Part shown: positions 1-7,776 of the stretch, piece by piece
Numbering within the stretch: position 1 is the first letter of the stretch
How the letters are laid out: each line of letters opens with the position of its first letter
NCBI GenBank assembly: GCA_023271485.1
Contig: JALPXT010000053.1
Span: forward strand, 1 to 9,481
Length of the DNA: 9,481 nucleotides
Reading direction: 5' to 3'
DNA from: Dehalococcoidia bacterium
GTDB taxonomy: Bacteria; Chloroflexota; Dehalococcoidia; SZUA-161; SpSt-899
Notes under the pieces: generated by a model
Told to the model about the DNA's origin: nothing
Seen by the model: the letters and a program-made list of their open reading frames with translations, nothing else
Databases searched by the model: none
Made by a program: the position numbers and the translations under genes

Positions 1-576
1 ACCTGTCTGAAACTGTACAATGGCACCCCCGGCGATGATGCCACGATCATTGGTATGTGGGTGAGACAGGCTCGTGCAGCCACCATTCTTACTGGGCCAC
101 CGTCGGATCCTAAACTGGATGGCTTGGCGGTGAGCAAACTGATGTCCAGCGATGGTATAAAGGTAATCTGTGGAGGAACAACCGCACAAATGGCTGCCCG
201 AGAGTTGGGCCAAAAACTGGTAGTCGAGTGGCAGGCGCCCGGCCAACGTTCCCGCTCATCACCGAGCAAAATCCCGCCGATTGCCCGCCTTAAGGGGGTG
301 GATTTGGTGAGCGAAGGCGTCCTCACTTTGAGCACGGCAGCCGAACGACTGCGAACAGCCGAGACCATCCACGACCCTCCCGCACAGGATGCTGGCACAC
401 AGCTGGTGCGTATCCTGTTGGAAGCCGATGAGATACACTTCATCGTCGGTGATGCCATCAATCCACAACAGTTGGCCGACGTCGTGCGCGGCAAGCCCAT
501 GCGCCAGATTTACCTGGAGGAGGTGATTGAACAACTGAAGCGACGCAACAAACTGATCTCTATGGAACATTTGTGA
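1..576 (+). CDS. SpoIIE/PP2C-type serine phosphatase, C-terminal part (5' end outside window)
   Basis: The frame is open from base 1, so the gene begins upstream and only the last 191 residues are present. Fragment residues 8-17 read GTPGDDATII. This matches the end of a SpoIIE/RsbU-type PP2C domain, where the aspartate pair binds metal and a hydrophobic strand follows. After it comes a roughly 150-residue extension that is not part of the PP2C fold. Its landmarks are a DGIKVICGGTTAQMAARELG stretch, a GVDLVSEGVLTLS stretch, and LLEADEIHFIVGDAINP near the end. From memory, similar extensions occur in phosphatases encoded beside Clostridia-type [FeFe]-hydrogenases; I know no assigned function. 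PP2C phosphatases of this class dephosphorylate serine or threonine on partner regulators such as anti-anti-sigma factors. The gene ends 17 bases before hydC, so it probably shares that transcript and links hydrogenase expression or activity to a signal. The PP2C call rests on a short visible motif. Confidence 0.78.
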   Translation, partial: TCLKLYNGTPGDDATIIGMWVRQARAATILTGPPSDPKLDGLAVSKLMSSDGIKVICGGTTAQMAARELGQKLVVEWQAPGQRSRSSPSKIPPIARLKGVDLVSEGVLTLSTAAERLRTAETIHDPPAQDAGTQLVRILLEADEIHFIVGDAINPQQLADVVRGKPMRQIYLEEVIEQLKRRNKLISMEHL

Positions 577-580
577 AATT

Positions 581-587
581 AGGAGGT
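581..587 (+). promoter_or_regulatory. Ribosome binding site of hydC
   Basis: AGGAGGT lies 6 to 7 bases before the ATG at 594. It decides the start of hydC: an in-frame GTG at 573 lies upstream of this site, overlaps the phosphatase stop, and has no comparable site of its own. Confidence 0.85.
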
Positions 588-593
588 TCGTCT

Positions 594-1121
594 ATGAGCA
601 CTGAGCAGCAAATACAAGTTTCCCCAAGCAGGAGGAATGGACAACGTCAGTTTTTTCGCTTAAATGAGATAATCGCTGAGCAAACCGGCGCTAATCGCTC
701 ATTGATCGCCATTTTGCAGGCGGTGCAAGAAGAGTACCGTTACCTGCCCGAGGAGGTGCTCACCTACATCGCCACGGCTCTCGATCTTTCGCCGGCTACG
801 GTCTTCGGGGTGGCCACTTTCTTCGCCCAGTTTTCGCTGGAGCCCAAAGGTCATTACTTGGTGACCATATGTGACGGCACAGCCTGTCACGTCAAGCGGT
901 CTATGTCTGTCTACGACGCCATCTGCCGCAAGTACGACCTCACCGAGGGGCGGCTAACCACTCCGGATATGCTATTTACCTTGGAGACAGTCGCCTGTGT
1001 GGGGGCTTGTGGACTGGCACCGGTAATGATAATCAACGGCAAAACATACGGCCAGATAAGCCCCGAAGCAGCGGTGGCTATTGTCGATAAGTTGGCGAAT
1101 CGTGAGGAGAAAGAAGAATGA
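594..1121 (+). CDS. hydC: NuoE-like [2Fe-2S] subunit of bifurcating [FeFe]-hydrogenase (HydC)
   Basis: This 175-residue protein is the small electron-transfer subunit of the trimeric hydrogenase, cytoplasmic and homologous to NuoE of complex I. Residues about 20-80 form the helical N-terminal region typical of NuoE, with the LPEEVLTYIA and ATVFGVATFFAQF stretches. The thioredoxin-like domain follows, with [2Fe-2S] ligands Cys93 and Cys98 (CDGTAC) and Cys135 and Cys139 (CVGAC), the standard CX4C...CX3C pattern. Length is normal for the family. The start at 594 is set by the AGGAGG site. The stop overlaps the hydB start by four bases (ATGA), which suggests translational coupling. NuoE-like proteins also occur in formate dehydrogenases and complex I, but the HydA encoded two genes later fixes the assignment. 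In solved homologous complexes this cluster sits near the FMN of HydB. Confidence 0.95.
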   Translation: MSTEQQIQVSPSRRNGQRQFFRLNEIIAEQTGANRSLIAILQAVQEEYRYLPEEVLTYIATALDLSPATVFGVATFFAQFSLEPKGHYLVTICDGTACHVKRSMSVYDAICRKYDLTEGRLTTPDMLFTLETVACVGACGLAPVMIINGKTYGQISPEAAVAIVDKLANREEKEE

Positions 1122-3025
1122 TCAGATCATCAATAGAGCTCAATCGCTTGCAAGCCCTCTACGCGGATGCTTTGTCCCGCCAGCGACCGCGTATCCTGGT
1201 CTGCGCCGGTACCGGTTGCATCGCTAGCGGCGCCCTTGAAGTTTTCAGTGCTATCACTACCCTAGTTAAGGAAAGGGGCGATCCGGTTGACGTAGAGCTC
1301 TTAGCAGAAGACCCAGATCGCCACGGCATAGGTGTAGTTATTACTGGATGTCGCGGGCTCTGTGTTCAGGGACCTTTGGTGGAGACCCAACCTGATAACC
1401 TGTTGTATGTCAAAGTGAAAGTCTCTGATACCCCCGACATAGTGGAAGCCACTATCGCTGGTGAGACAGTGGAGCGGCTGCTTTACGAGAAAGATGGGAG
1501 ACGCTATCCCAACGCCCGTGATATACCCTTTTATCGCTATCAAAAACCGCTTACCCTTGCTAATTGTGGGCACATCAACGCCGAGAGCCTGCCGGAATGC
1601 ATTACCCGCGGCGGTTACCAGGGGCTGGCAAAGGCTCTTACTATGACTCCTGCGCAAGTAATTGATATGATAGAGGGTTCGGGGCTGCGCGGGCGGGGCG
1701 GGGCGGGATTCCCCACTGGCCGTAAGTGGCGCTCGTGTTCAGTGCAACCGGAGGAGATTAAATACATTGTCTGCAACGGTGATGAGGGCGACCCGGGGGC
1801 ATTTATGAATCGCAGTTTACTCGAAGCCGATCCCCATCGGGTATTGGAGGGAATGCTTATTGGTGCCTATGCTATCGGAGCCCGGCAGGGGTATATTTAT
1901 GTGCGCGCTGAGTACCCTCTCGCAGTAACTCGTCTCCGGCGGGCGATAAACGATGCCAAACAAGAGGGTTTGATAGGCGATGGGATCCTCGGAAGCGACT
2001 TTTCCTGCCAGATTGATATTGCAGAAGGAGCCGGTGCCTTTGTCTGCGGCGAGGAGACGGCAATGATGGCTGCCATGGCAGGCAGGCGCGGGATGCCGCG
2101 CCGGCGACCCCCCTTCCCGGCAATTTCGGGTCTGCTGGGTAAGCCAACGATCATCAACAACGTCGAGACTCTGGCCCACGTGCCCGGCATCATCCTGAAC
2201 GGGATAGATTGGTTTCGTAGCTTTGGCACGCCCACCAATCCGGGGACGAAGACCTTCGCTTTGGCCGGAAAGGTAAACAATACTGGATTGGTCGAAATAC
2301 CATTGGGCCTCACCATACGCGAACTCATATTCGATATCGGAGGGGGTATAGAAGGCGGCAAGGCGTTCAAGGCAGTTCAAATAGGCGGCCCTTCCGGCGG
2401 ATGTCTCCCGGAGACACACCTGGATTATGGTATAGATTACGAATCTTTAACCTCCGCGGGAGCGATCATGGGTTCGGGAGGGCTGGTGGTACTCAATGAG
2501 GATGATTGTATGGTGGAGACAGCTCGCTACTTCATGAAATTTACCCAGAATGAATCCTGCGGTAAGTGCGTGCCCTGTCGCGAGGGCACGAAGCGAATGC
2601 TGGAGATACTCACCCGGATCACGACGGGATATGGGCGGGAAGAGGATATCGATCTCTTAGAAGAAGTGGCCGCTACCGTCAAGGATGGATCACTCTGTGC
2701 GCTGGGGAAAACAGCCCCCAATCCGGTGCTCACTACTCTGCGCTACTTCCGCGATGAGTACATCGCCCACATTTGTGAACGGAAATGTCCCGCAAGGGTG
2801 TGCCCGCCGCTTATTTCTTACTATATCGTGCCGGATAAATGTAAAGCCTGTATGATTTGCCTGCGGAAGTGCCCTGTCGAGGCAATTACAGGTGGTAAGA
2901 AGGAGGTTCACGTGATAGACCAGGACAAATGTGACAGATGTGGAGTATGTCTGAGTGTATGCCCGGAAAAGTTCGGCGCTGTGGAATGTATTCCGGGACG
3001 ACTCAATAACGGAGGTGAAAAATGA
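1118..3025 (+). CDS. hydB: NuoF-like FMN/NAD(H)-binding subunit of bifurcating [FeFe]-hydrogenase (HydB)
   Basis: This 635-residue flavoprotein is where NAD(H) meets the electron-transfer chain; in bifurcating homologues its FMN region is the proposed bifurcation site. An N-terminal thioredoxin-like [2Fe-2S] domain carries Cys29, Cys34, Cys78 and Cys82. The NuoF core has the FMN/NADH glycine-rich segment GRGGAGFPTG (192-201) and GDEGDPGAFMNR (221-232), followed by an SLBB-like region around 375-460. The NuoF [4Fe-4S] site is Cys481, Cys484 and Cys487 (SCGKCVPCREG) plus Cys527. A cysteine-rich linker with His551, Cys553, Cys557 and Cys562 precedes a 2x[4Fe-4S] ferredoxin domain: Cys575/578/581/585 and Cys605/608/611/615. 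This order is that of Thermotoga HydB and not of complex I NuoF, which lacks the ferredoxin tail. The start ATG at 1118 overlaps the hydC stop and follows a GAGGAGA site. All expected cluster ligands are present. Confidence 0.96.
   Translation: MIRSSIELNRLQALYADALSRQRPRILVCAGTGCIASGALEVFSAITTLVKERGDPVDVELLAEDPDRHGIGVVITGCRGLCVQGPLVETQPDNLLYVKVKVSDTPDIVEATIAGETVERLLYEKDGRRYPNARDIPFYRYQKPLTLANCGHINAESLPECITRGGYQGLAKALTMTPAQVIDMIEGSGLRGRGGAGFPTGRKWRSCSVQPEEIKYIVCNGDEGDPGAFMNRSLLEADPHRVLEGMLIGAYAIGARQGYIYVRAEYPLAVTRLRRAINDAKQEGLIGDGILGSDFSCQIDIAEGAGAFVCGEETAMMAAMAGRRGMPRRRPPFPAISGLLGKPTIINNVETLAHVPGIILNGIDWFRSFGTPTNPGTKTFALAGKVNNTGLVEIPLGLTIRELIFDIGGGIEGGKAFKAVQIGGPSGGCLPETHLDYGIDYESLTSAGAIMGSGGLVVLNEDDCMVETARYFMKFTQNESCGKCVPCREGTKRMLEILTRITTGYGREEDIDLLEEVAATVKDGSLCALGKTAPNPVLTTLRYFRDEYIAHICERKCPARVCPPLISYYIVPDKCKACMICLRKCPVEAITGGKKEVHVIDQDKCDRCGVCLSVCPEKFGAVECIPGRLNNGGEK
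3011..3017 (+). promoter_or_regulatory. Ribosome binding site of hydA
   Basis: GGAGGTG lies within the last codons of hydB, 4 bases before the ATG at 3022. With the ATGA overlap of hydB stop and hydA start, it supports coupled translation of the two large subunits. Confidence 0.8.
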
Positions 3026-5028
3026 GTGGTACAATCACTATCGATCAAAAACAGTTACCCATCAATGGGGAAGATAACCTCCTGGAGCTGATTCGTAAGG
3101 CTTCTGTAGATTTGCCTGCCTTCTGTTACCACTTCGAGCTATCGGACTTCGGGGCATGCCGCATGTGCATAGTGGAGGAAGAGAAGATGGGCTTCATCGC
3201 TTCCTGCTCCACTCCCCCGGCCGATGGGATGGTCATTCGCACCACTACTCCTCGCTTGCAACGAATGCGCCGCACCATCCTGGAGCTGCTCCTGGCCGAT
3301 CACGATCGTGATTGCACTATCTGCGAGAGGAGCGGCCAGTGCCGGTTGCAGGAATTGACGCTCCGCTTTGGAATAGACAATATTCGCTTTGGTAAAGATA
3401 TAGAAGCCCTTCCCCGAGACGAGCTGAGCGCTAGTCTGGTACGCGATCCGAACAAGTGCGTGCTGTGTGGGAACTGCGTGCGCAACTGCTCCGAAATTCA
3501 AGGGATAGGGGTGCTGGACTTTGCCTACCGGGGTGCGAGAGTGCGAGTAATGCCGGCATTTGGCAAATCCCTGGCTGAGGTGGAATGCGTGGGATGCGGC
3601 CAGTGTATCCAGGCCTGTCCTACCGCTGCGCTCACCATAAAATTCGAGATAGACTCCGTCTGGGCTGCTTTGAGCGATCCACATAAGCGGGTCATCGTTC
3701 AGACGGCCCCGGCAGTGCGCGTCGCCCTGGGCGAAGAGTTCGCGGGGAAAGCAGGAGCGATCAGCACCGGCAAGATGGTCGCCGCTCTACGCCGGCTGGG
3801 ATTTCACGAGGTTTACGATACCTGTTTTGCCGCTGATTTGACGGCGATGGAGGAAACGGCCGAATTCTTGCATCGTTTCGAAAAGGGGGAGAATCTACCG
3901 CAATTTACCAGTTGCTGTCCAGCATGGGTAAAGTACGCTGAACACTTCCACTCCGAACTCCTGGACCAGCTCTCTACCTGCCGCTCCCCGCACCAGATGC
4001 TCGGCGCACTGCTGAAGAAGTTCTATGCCCGGGAGCAAGGACTCTCTCCCCAGGACATCTTTGTGGTTTCAGTGATGCCTTGCACTGCCAAGAAGTTCGA
4101 GGCCAAGCGGCCCGAGTTCACCACCGAGGGGTCTCCCGATGTAGACGCCGTTATTTCTACTCACGAGCTGGCCCGGATGATCCGCGAAATGGGAATCGTC
4201 TTCGAGGAACTGGAAGATGACTCCTACGACTTGCCCTTCGGATTTGCCAGTGGGGCCGGCACTATCTTCGGCTACTCCGGCGGGGTGAGCACGGCGGTAA
4301 TACGAACCGCGATCTATAAGTTGTCCGGGAAAAGGCCGGCGGTTGATTTTGCTTTTACTCCGGTGGAGGGATTTCCCAATGTGAATGAGACCATCGTGCC
4401 CGTAGGTGACGGGGCAATTCGCATAGCTACGGTGCACACCTTGGGGGCAGCCAAGAAGTTGATCGCTGCCCTGCGCACCGGTGAACTGTCCTACCATCTG
4501 GTGGAGGTGATGGCCTGCCCGGGGGGATGCATCAGTGGCGGTGGGCAACCCTTGATCAGCGATGCCCAGGCCCGGCATGAGCGAGCACAGGGGATGCGGG
4601 GAGCGGATAAATTACAACAGATACGCGCCCCCCAGGATAACTTGTTCATCAAAGAGGTCTATCAACGATGGCTGGAGCAACCGGGAAGCGATGTTGCTCA
4701 CCGCACTCTGCATACCGGCTACACATCACGCCGGCGTGTGTTTGGACAATTCATCCCGGTTGTAGCCGCTGAGCGACCTGTCGTGGATATCAAGGTCTGT
4801 GTCGGCACCAGTTGCCATCTGCGGGGGTCTTATGGTGTGATACAAGAGCTGGCTGCTTTGATTGAAAAGCAGCAGTTAACCGATCGGGTCAATCTGGAGG
4901 CCACTTTCTGTCTGGAGCAATGCGATCGTGGGCCATCGGTGGTTATCGATGGACATTTACTGGAAGGAGTGAGCGAAGAGCGTCTTCCGGCAATCTTTGA
5001 GGAGATGGTGGTGAAGAATTTGGTGTAG
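3022..5028 (+). CDS. hydA: Catalytic subunit of [FeFe]-hydrogenase, Thermotoga-type modular HydA
   Basis: This 668-residue cytoplasmic enzyme reduces protons or oxidises H2 at the H-cluster. In order: a plant-type [2Fe-2S] domain (Cys35, Cys46, Cys49, Cys62); a His-Cys3 [4Fe-4S] site (His94, Cys98, Cys101, Cys107); two ferredoxin-type [4Fe-4S] clusters (Cys146/149/152/156 and Cys189/192/195/199); the H-cluster domain; a small-subunit-like helix region about 540-575; and a C-terminal thioredoxin-like [2Fe-2S] domain (Cys593, Cys598, Cys630, Cys634). All three H-cluster signatures are canonical: TSCCPAW (296-302), MPCTAKKFE (352-360), and EVMACPGGC (495-503). H-cluster ligands are Cys299, Cys354, Cys499 and Cys503. 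The proton-relay residues by spacing with clostridial CpI are also kept: Cys298, Glu278, Glu281, Ser318 and Arg285. The enzyme should be active and not a sensory type. The extra C-terminal [2Fe-2S] domain and the hydC-hydB neighbours place it in the trimeric bifurcating group. There is no signal peptide. Confidence 0.98.
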   Translation: MSGTITIDQKQLPINGEDNLLELIRKASVDLPAFCYHFELSDFGACRMCIVEEEKMGFIASCSTPPADGMVIRTTTPRLQRMRRTILELLLADHDRDCTICERSGQCRLQELTLRFGIDNIRFGKDIEALPRDELSASLVRDPNKCVLCGNCVRNCSEIQGIGVLDFAYRGARVRVMPAFGKSLAEVECVGCGQCIQACPTAALTIKFEIDSVWAALSDPHKRVIVQTAPAVRVALGEEFAGKAGAISTGKMVAALRRLGFHEVYDTCFAADLTAMEETAEFLHRFEKGENLPQFTSCCPAWVKYAEHFHSELLDQLSTCRSPHQMLGALLKKFYAREQGLSPQDIFVVSVMPCTAKKFEAKRPEFTTEGSPDVDAVISTHELARMIREMGIVFEELEDDSYDLPFGFASGAGTIFGYSGGVSTAVIRTAIYKLSGKRPAVDFAFTPVEGFPNVNETIVPVGDGAIRIATVHTLGAAKKLIAALRTGELSYHLVEVMACPGGCISGGGQPLISDAQARHERAQGMRGADKLQQIRAPQDNLFIKEVYQRWLEQPGSDVAHRTLHTGYTSRRRVFGQFIPVVAAERPVVDIKVCVGTSCHLRGSYGVIQELAALIEKQQLTDRVNLEATFCLEQCDRGPSVVIDGHLLEGVSEERLPAIFEEMVVKNLV

Positions 5029-5039
5029 GGAAGATAGGC

Positions 5040-6290
5040 GTGGAAAAGACGCCGAAATCGTTAAGGCTACAGATAGGATTGTTTGGGAGGACTAACGTTG
5101 GGAAGTCGAGCCTCCTCAATATAATCGCCGGACAGGATGTGGCGATTATCTCGTCGGTGCCCGGGACGACAACCGATGTGGTGGAAAAGACGATGGAACT
5201 ATTGCCTCTCGGGCCGGTTGTCTTTCTGGATACCGCCGGACTCGACGATAAATCCGTCCTTGCTGAATCCAGAATCAGGAAAACACATAAGATATTCGAC
5301 CGCTCCGATGTTGTTTTGCTCCTCGTAGAACCTGACATCTGGACTGAATACGAGGACTATGTAGTAGAGGAAGCAAAAAAGAGGGCAACGCCCTTTGTTA
5401 TCATCGTCAACAAGGTTGATTTGAAATCTCCTTCCATGTCGTTTATAGAGGAAATACTGGGGAAAACAGAGAGGATCTTTCTTTGCTCAAGCATTGATTA
5501 TCAAAACAGAGACCGCTATGTAAATTCGCTCAAGAAGCACCTCGTCGAGGTAGTCCCCCAGGATTTCTTAACCCCACCCCCCTTGATTGGAGATCTCTTG
5601 CCGCCAGGGGGACTGGCAGTGTTGATCGTCCCCATAGATTACGAGGCGCCTAAAGGGAGGATTATATTACCCCAGGTGCAGACTATCAGGGATGCACTTG
5701 ATAATAATGCCGCTACCCTGGTGGTTAAGGAAACGGAATACCGGCATATTCTGGATAAGCTGAAAAATCCGCCGGACATTGTTGTCTGTGATTCTCAGGT
5801 TGTCGCCAGGATGGTTGCCGATACACCGGATGGCATCAAGTGCACCACCTTTTCAATACTCTTCTCGCGCCACAAAGGCGATTTAATCGAGACAACGCGG
5901 GGGGTTGCCGCAACAAGGAAGTTGGTTCCGGGGGACAGAATTCTTATTGCAGAAGCCTGCAGCCATCATGCAATTGAGGATGATATCGGACGCGTCAAGA
6001 TCCCCCGCTGGCTGAGAGAATATGTGGGGGGAGATGTGGCAATCGATGTTTTTGCGGGCCGGGATTATCCGGATAATTTAAGTGAATACAAGCTGGTGAT
6101 TCACTGTGGCGCCTGTATGTTGACCAGGAGGGAGATGCTTCTCAGGATACATCGAGCAAGACAGGAGGGGGTAGCAATAACCAACTATGGAGTGTGTATT
6201 TCTTTCCTGCAGGGCGTATTAGAGAGGGTGCTCTCACCTTTTCCGGAGGCTCTCGATGTCTATCGGAGGGGGTGTTGTAATGGCGGTTGA
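5040..6290 (+). CDS. hydF: [FeFe]-hydrogenase H-cluster maturation GTPase HydF
   Basis: HydF is the scaffold GTPase on which the diiron subsite precursor is completed and from which it is delivered to apo-HydA. The 416-residue product begins with a Ras-like GTPase domain: P-loop GRTNVGKS (16-23), switch region PGTTTD (41-46), DTAG (64-67), and NKVD (124-127). A middle dimerisation region (about 180-280) follows. The C-terminal cluster-binding domain has Cys306-x-His308 and His355-Cys356-xx-Cys359. The 46-residue spacing fits the family pattern CxHX46-53HCxxC. The start is a GTG at 5040, with a weak GGAAG site at 5029-5033. It sits 11 bases after hydA with no visible terminator, so co-transcription is likely. 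No other in-frame start upstream fits the P-loop position. Arginine codons here and in the next two genes are often AGA/AGG, unlike the structural genes. Length and motifs are complete. Confidence 0.96.
   Translation: MEKTPKSLRLQIGLFGRTNVGKSSLLNIIAGQDVAIISSVPGTTTDVVEKTMELLPLGPVVFLDTAGLDDKSVLAESRIRKTHKIFDRSDVVLLLVEPDIWTEYEDYVVEEAKKRATPFVIIVNKVDLKSPSMSFIEEILGKTERIFLCSSIDYQNRDRYVNSLKKHLVEVVPQDFLTPPPLIGDLLPPGGLAVLIVPIDYEAPKGRIILPQVQTIRDALDNNAATLVVKETEYRHILDKLKNPPDIVVCDSQVVARMVADTPDGIKCTTFSILFSRHKGDLIETTRGVAATRKLVPGDRILIAEACSHHAIEDDIGRVKIPRWLREYVGGDVAIDVFAGRDYPDNLSEYKLVIHCGACMLTRREMLLRIHRARQEGVAITNYGVCISFLQGVLERVLSPFPEALDVYRRGCCNGG
6265..6272 (+). promoter_or_regulatory. Ribosome binding site of hydG
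   Basis: GGAGGGGG inside the 3' end of hydF lies 7 bases before the ATG at 6280. It selects that start over the in-frame ATG at 6256, which is upstream of the site and has no clear site of its own. Confidence 0.75.
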
Positions 6291-7776
6291 AGTAGTTCAT
6301 GTGGATTCCTGGATGAAAAATAGAATCAAGAAGGAGGAATATGCAAAGTACATGGAGCATGGCCGGGATTTCCTCCCGCAGGAAGAGATAACTGCAAGGT
6401 TGGAAGCCAGCGGGAATCCCGATCCTGAGAGAGTGAAGGATATTCTTGCCAAGTCACTGGACGTTCAAACCCTGGAGCCGGATGAAACAGCAGTTCTACT
6501 CAATATAAACGACGAACGGCTTCTTCAGGAGATGGAGGAGGCGGCTCGGAGGGTGAAGAGGAAGGTCTATGATAACCGCATCGTAACCTTCGCCCCCCTA
6601 TATATGAGTAATCTCTGTATAAACAACTGCCTTTACTGCGGCTTCAGAAAGGATAATCATAGAGCAAATAGAAAGGTGCTTTCCCTGGAGGAGGTAAGGC
6701 AGGAAACAGAGGTTCTGGTCGGTGAGATCGGACATAAACGTTTAGTCGTGGTCTACGGAGAACACCCGAGTACCGATATTGATTACATGGTCTCGACGAT
6801 TGAATCGGTGTATGGAGTTAAGGTAAAATCGAGAAATGGTTGGGCCAACATAAGAAGGGTGAATGTGAATGCGCCTCCATTATCAGTTGAGGATTTGAGA
6901 AGGCTCTCTGAGGTGGGGATTGGTACATATCAGGTTTTTCAGGAAACATATCATCGCCCGACCTATGAAAGATTGCATCCTGAGGGGACAATAAAATCAG
7001 ATTATCAGTGGCGTCTGTATTGTATGCACCGGGCGATGGAGGCCGGAATCGATGATGTTGGTATCGGCGCCCTCTTCGGCTTGTATGACTGGAAATTTGA
7101 AGTCATGGGACTCCTGTACCACGCACGCGAGCTGGAAGGGAAATTCGGCGTCGGGCCCCACACGGTGTCATTCCCCAGACTTGAGCCGGCGCTCGATATC
7201 CCCTTTACTGAGCATTCACCATACGAGGTTACAGATGAGGATTTCAAGAGAATAATCACCGTTGTTCGCCTGGCGATACCCTATACCGGAATGATACTGA
7301 CGGCGCGGGAATCACCAGAGATAAGGAGAGATGTCATTCACTCAGGCGTTACTCAGACCGATGCCTCCTCAAAGATCGGCATTGGGGCTTACGCCGCCGG
7401 CTCACAAAGTCAGGAAGGAAGTAAGCAACAATTTTACCTGGGCGATACCAGAGATCTCGATGAAGTCGTGCGGGAGCTTGCCCGGATGGGTTACATTACT
7501 TCCTTTTGTACCGCTGGTTACCGGTGTGGAAGGACAGGCGGGAACATAATGGAGCTCTTAAGGAGTGGGAAAGAAGGCAAATTCTGTAAGCTGAACGCGG
7601 TGCTTACCTTCAGGGAATGGGTTGATGGTTTTGCCAGTGAAGAGACCAGGGTTGTGGCCGAAGAAATCATCGCCAAAGAGATCAACGAAATCAAAGAGAC
7701 CATGCCGGAGATATTTCCTCACTTCATGAAATATTATGATCGGATCAGGCAGGGTGAAACAGACCTCTACTTTTAA
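6280..7776 (+). CDS. hydG: Radical SAM tyrosine lyase HydG, with altered C-terminal cluster motif
   Basis: HydG cleaves tyrosine to make the CO and cyanide ligands of the H-cluster, releasing p-cresol. The 498-residue protein has the radical SAM motif CINNCLYC (Cys113, Cys117, Cys120), a TIM-barrel core with the QETYHRPTYERLHPEG stretch (221-236), and His281 in LLYHAREL. By alignment from memory, His281 matches the histidine that holds the extra 'dangler' iron of the auxiliary cluster. The C-terminal domain should carry CX2CX22C. Here Cys410 and Cys436 are kept but the middle position is Gly413 (codon GGT), and a cysteine appears at 416 (SFCTAGYRCGRTG). The region downstream (GKFCKLNAVLTF) also departs from the usual form, which points to a subfamily and not a simple read error. 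The related enzyme ThiH is less likely because of the operon, the length and the GRTG region. The start at 6280 overlaps hydF by 11 bases. Function as a CO/cyanide source is inferred. Confidence 0.92.
   Translation: MAVEVVHVDSWMKNRIKKEEYAKYMEHGRDFLPQEEITARLEASGNPDPERVKDILAKSLDVQTLEPDETAVLLNINDERLLQEMEEAARRVKRKVYDNRIVTFAPLYMSNLCINNCLYCGFRKDNHRANRKVLSLEEVRQETEVLVGEIGHKRLVVVYGEHPSTDIDYMVSTIESVYGVKVKSRNGWANIRRVNVNAPPLSVEDLRRLSEVGIGTYQVFQETYHRPTYERLHPEGTIKSDYQWRLYCMHRAMEAGIDDVGIGALFGLYDWKFEVMGLLYHARELEGKFGVGPHTVSFPRLEPALDIPFTEHSPYEVTDEDFKRIITVVRLAIPYTGMILTARESPEIRRDVIHSGVTQTDASSKIGIGAYAAGSQSQEGSKQQFYLGDTRDLDEVVRELARMGYITSFCTAGYRCGRTGGNIMELLRSGKEGKFCKLNAVLTFREWVDGFASEETRVVAEEIIAKEINEIKETMPEIFPHFMKYYDRIRQGETDLYF

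Noticed and set aside
573..593. Upstream GTG start for hydC at 573
   Set aside because: It overlaps the phosphatase stop and places the AGGAGG site inside the coding region. The ATG at 594 is correctly spaced from that site.
1817..2419. 200-codon open frame on the minus strand inside hydB
   Set aside because: It is antisense to conserved NuoF motifs, has no recognisable domain, and is explained by codon bias of the real gene. The same holds for other antisense frames, such as 4069-4578 inside hydA.
594..5028. Reading hydC-hydB-hydA as NuoE-NuoF-NuoG of complex I
   Set aside because: The third protein has all three H-cluster signatures and a C-terminal [2Fe-2S] domain, and the second has a 2x[4Fe-4S] tail. 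Neither is a complex I feature, and three H-cluster maturases follow.
6256..6279. Upstream ATG start for hydG at 6256
   Set aside because: The strong GGAGGGGG site lies downstream of it and fits the ATG at 6280.
7516..7518. Gly413 of HydG as a simple TGT-to-GGT sequencing error
   Set aside because: It cannot be excluded without reads, but the new Cys416 and the other non-standard residues near Cys436 make a real subfamily difference more likely. Kept as a finding with this caveat.
6280..7776. ThiH (thiamine 2-iminoacetate synthase) in place of HydG
   Set aside because: ThiH is shorter and has no GRTG-type C-terminal cluster region. This protein has that region, the HydG length, and lies between hydF and hydE with no thiamine genes.
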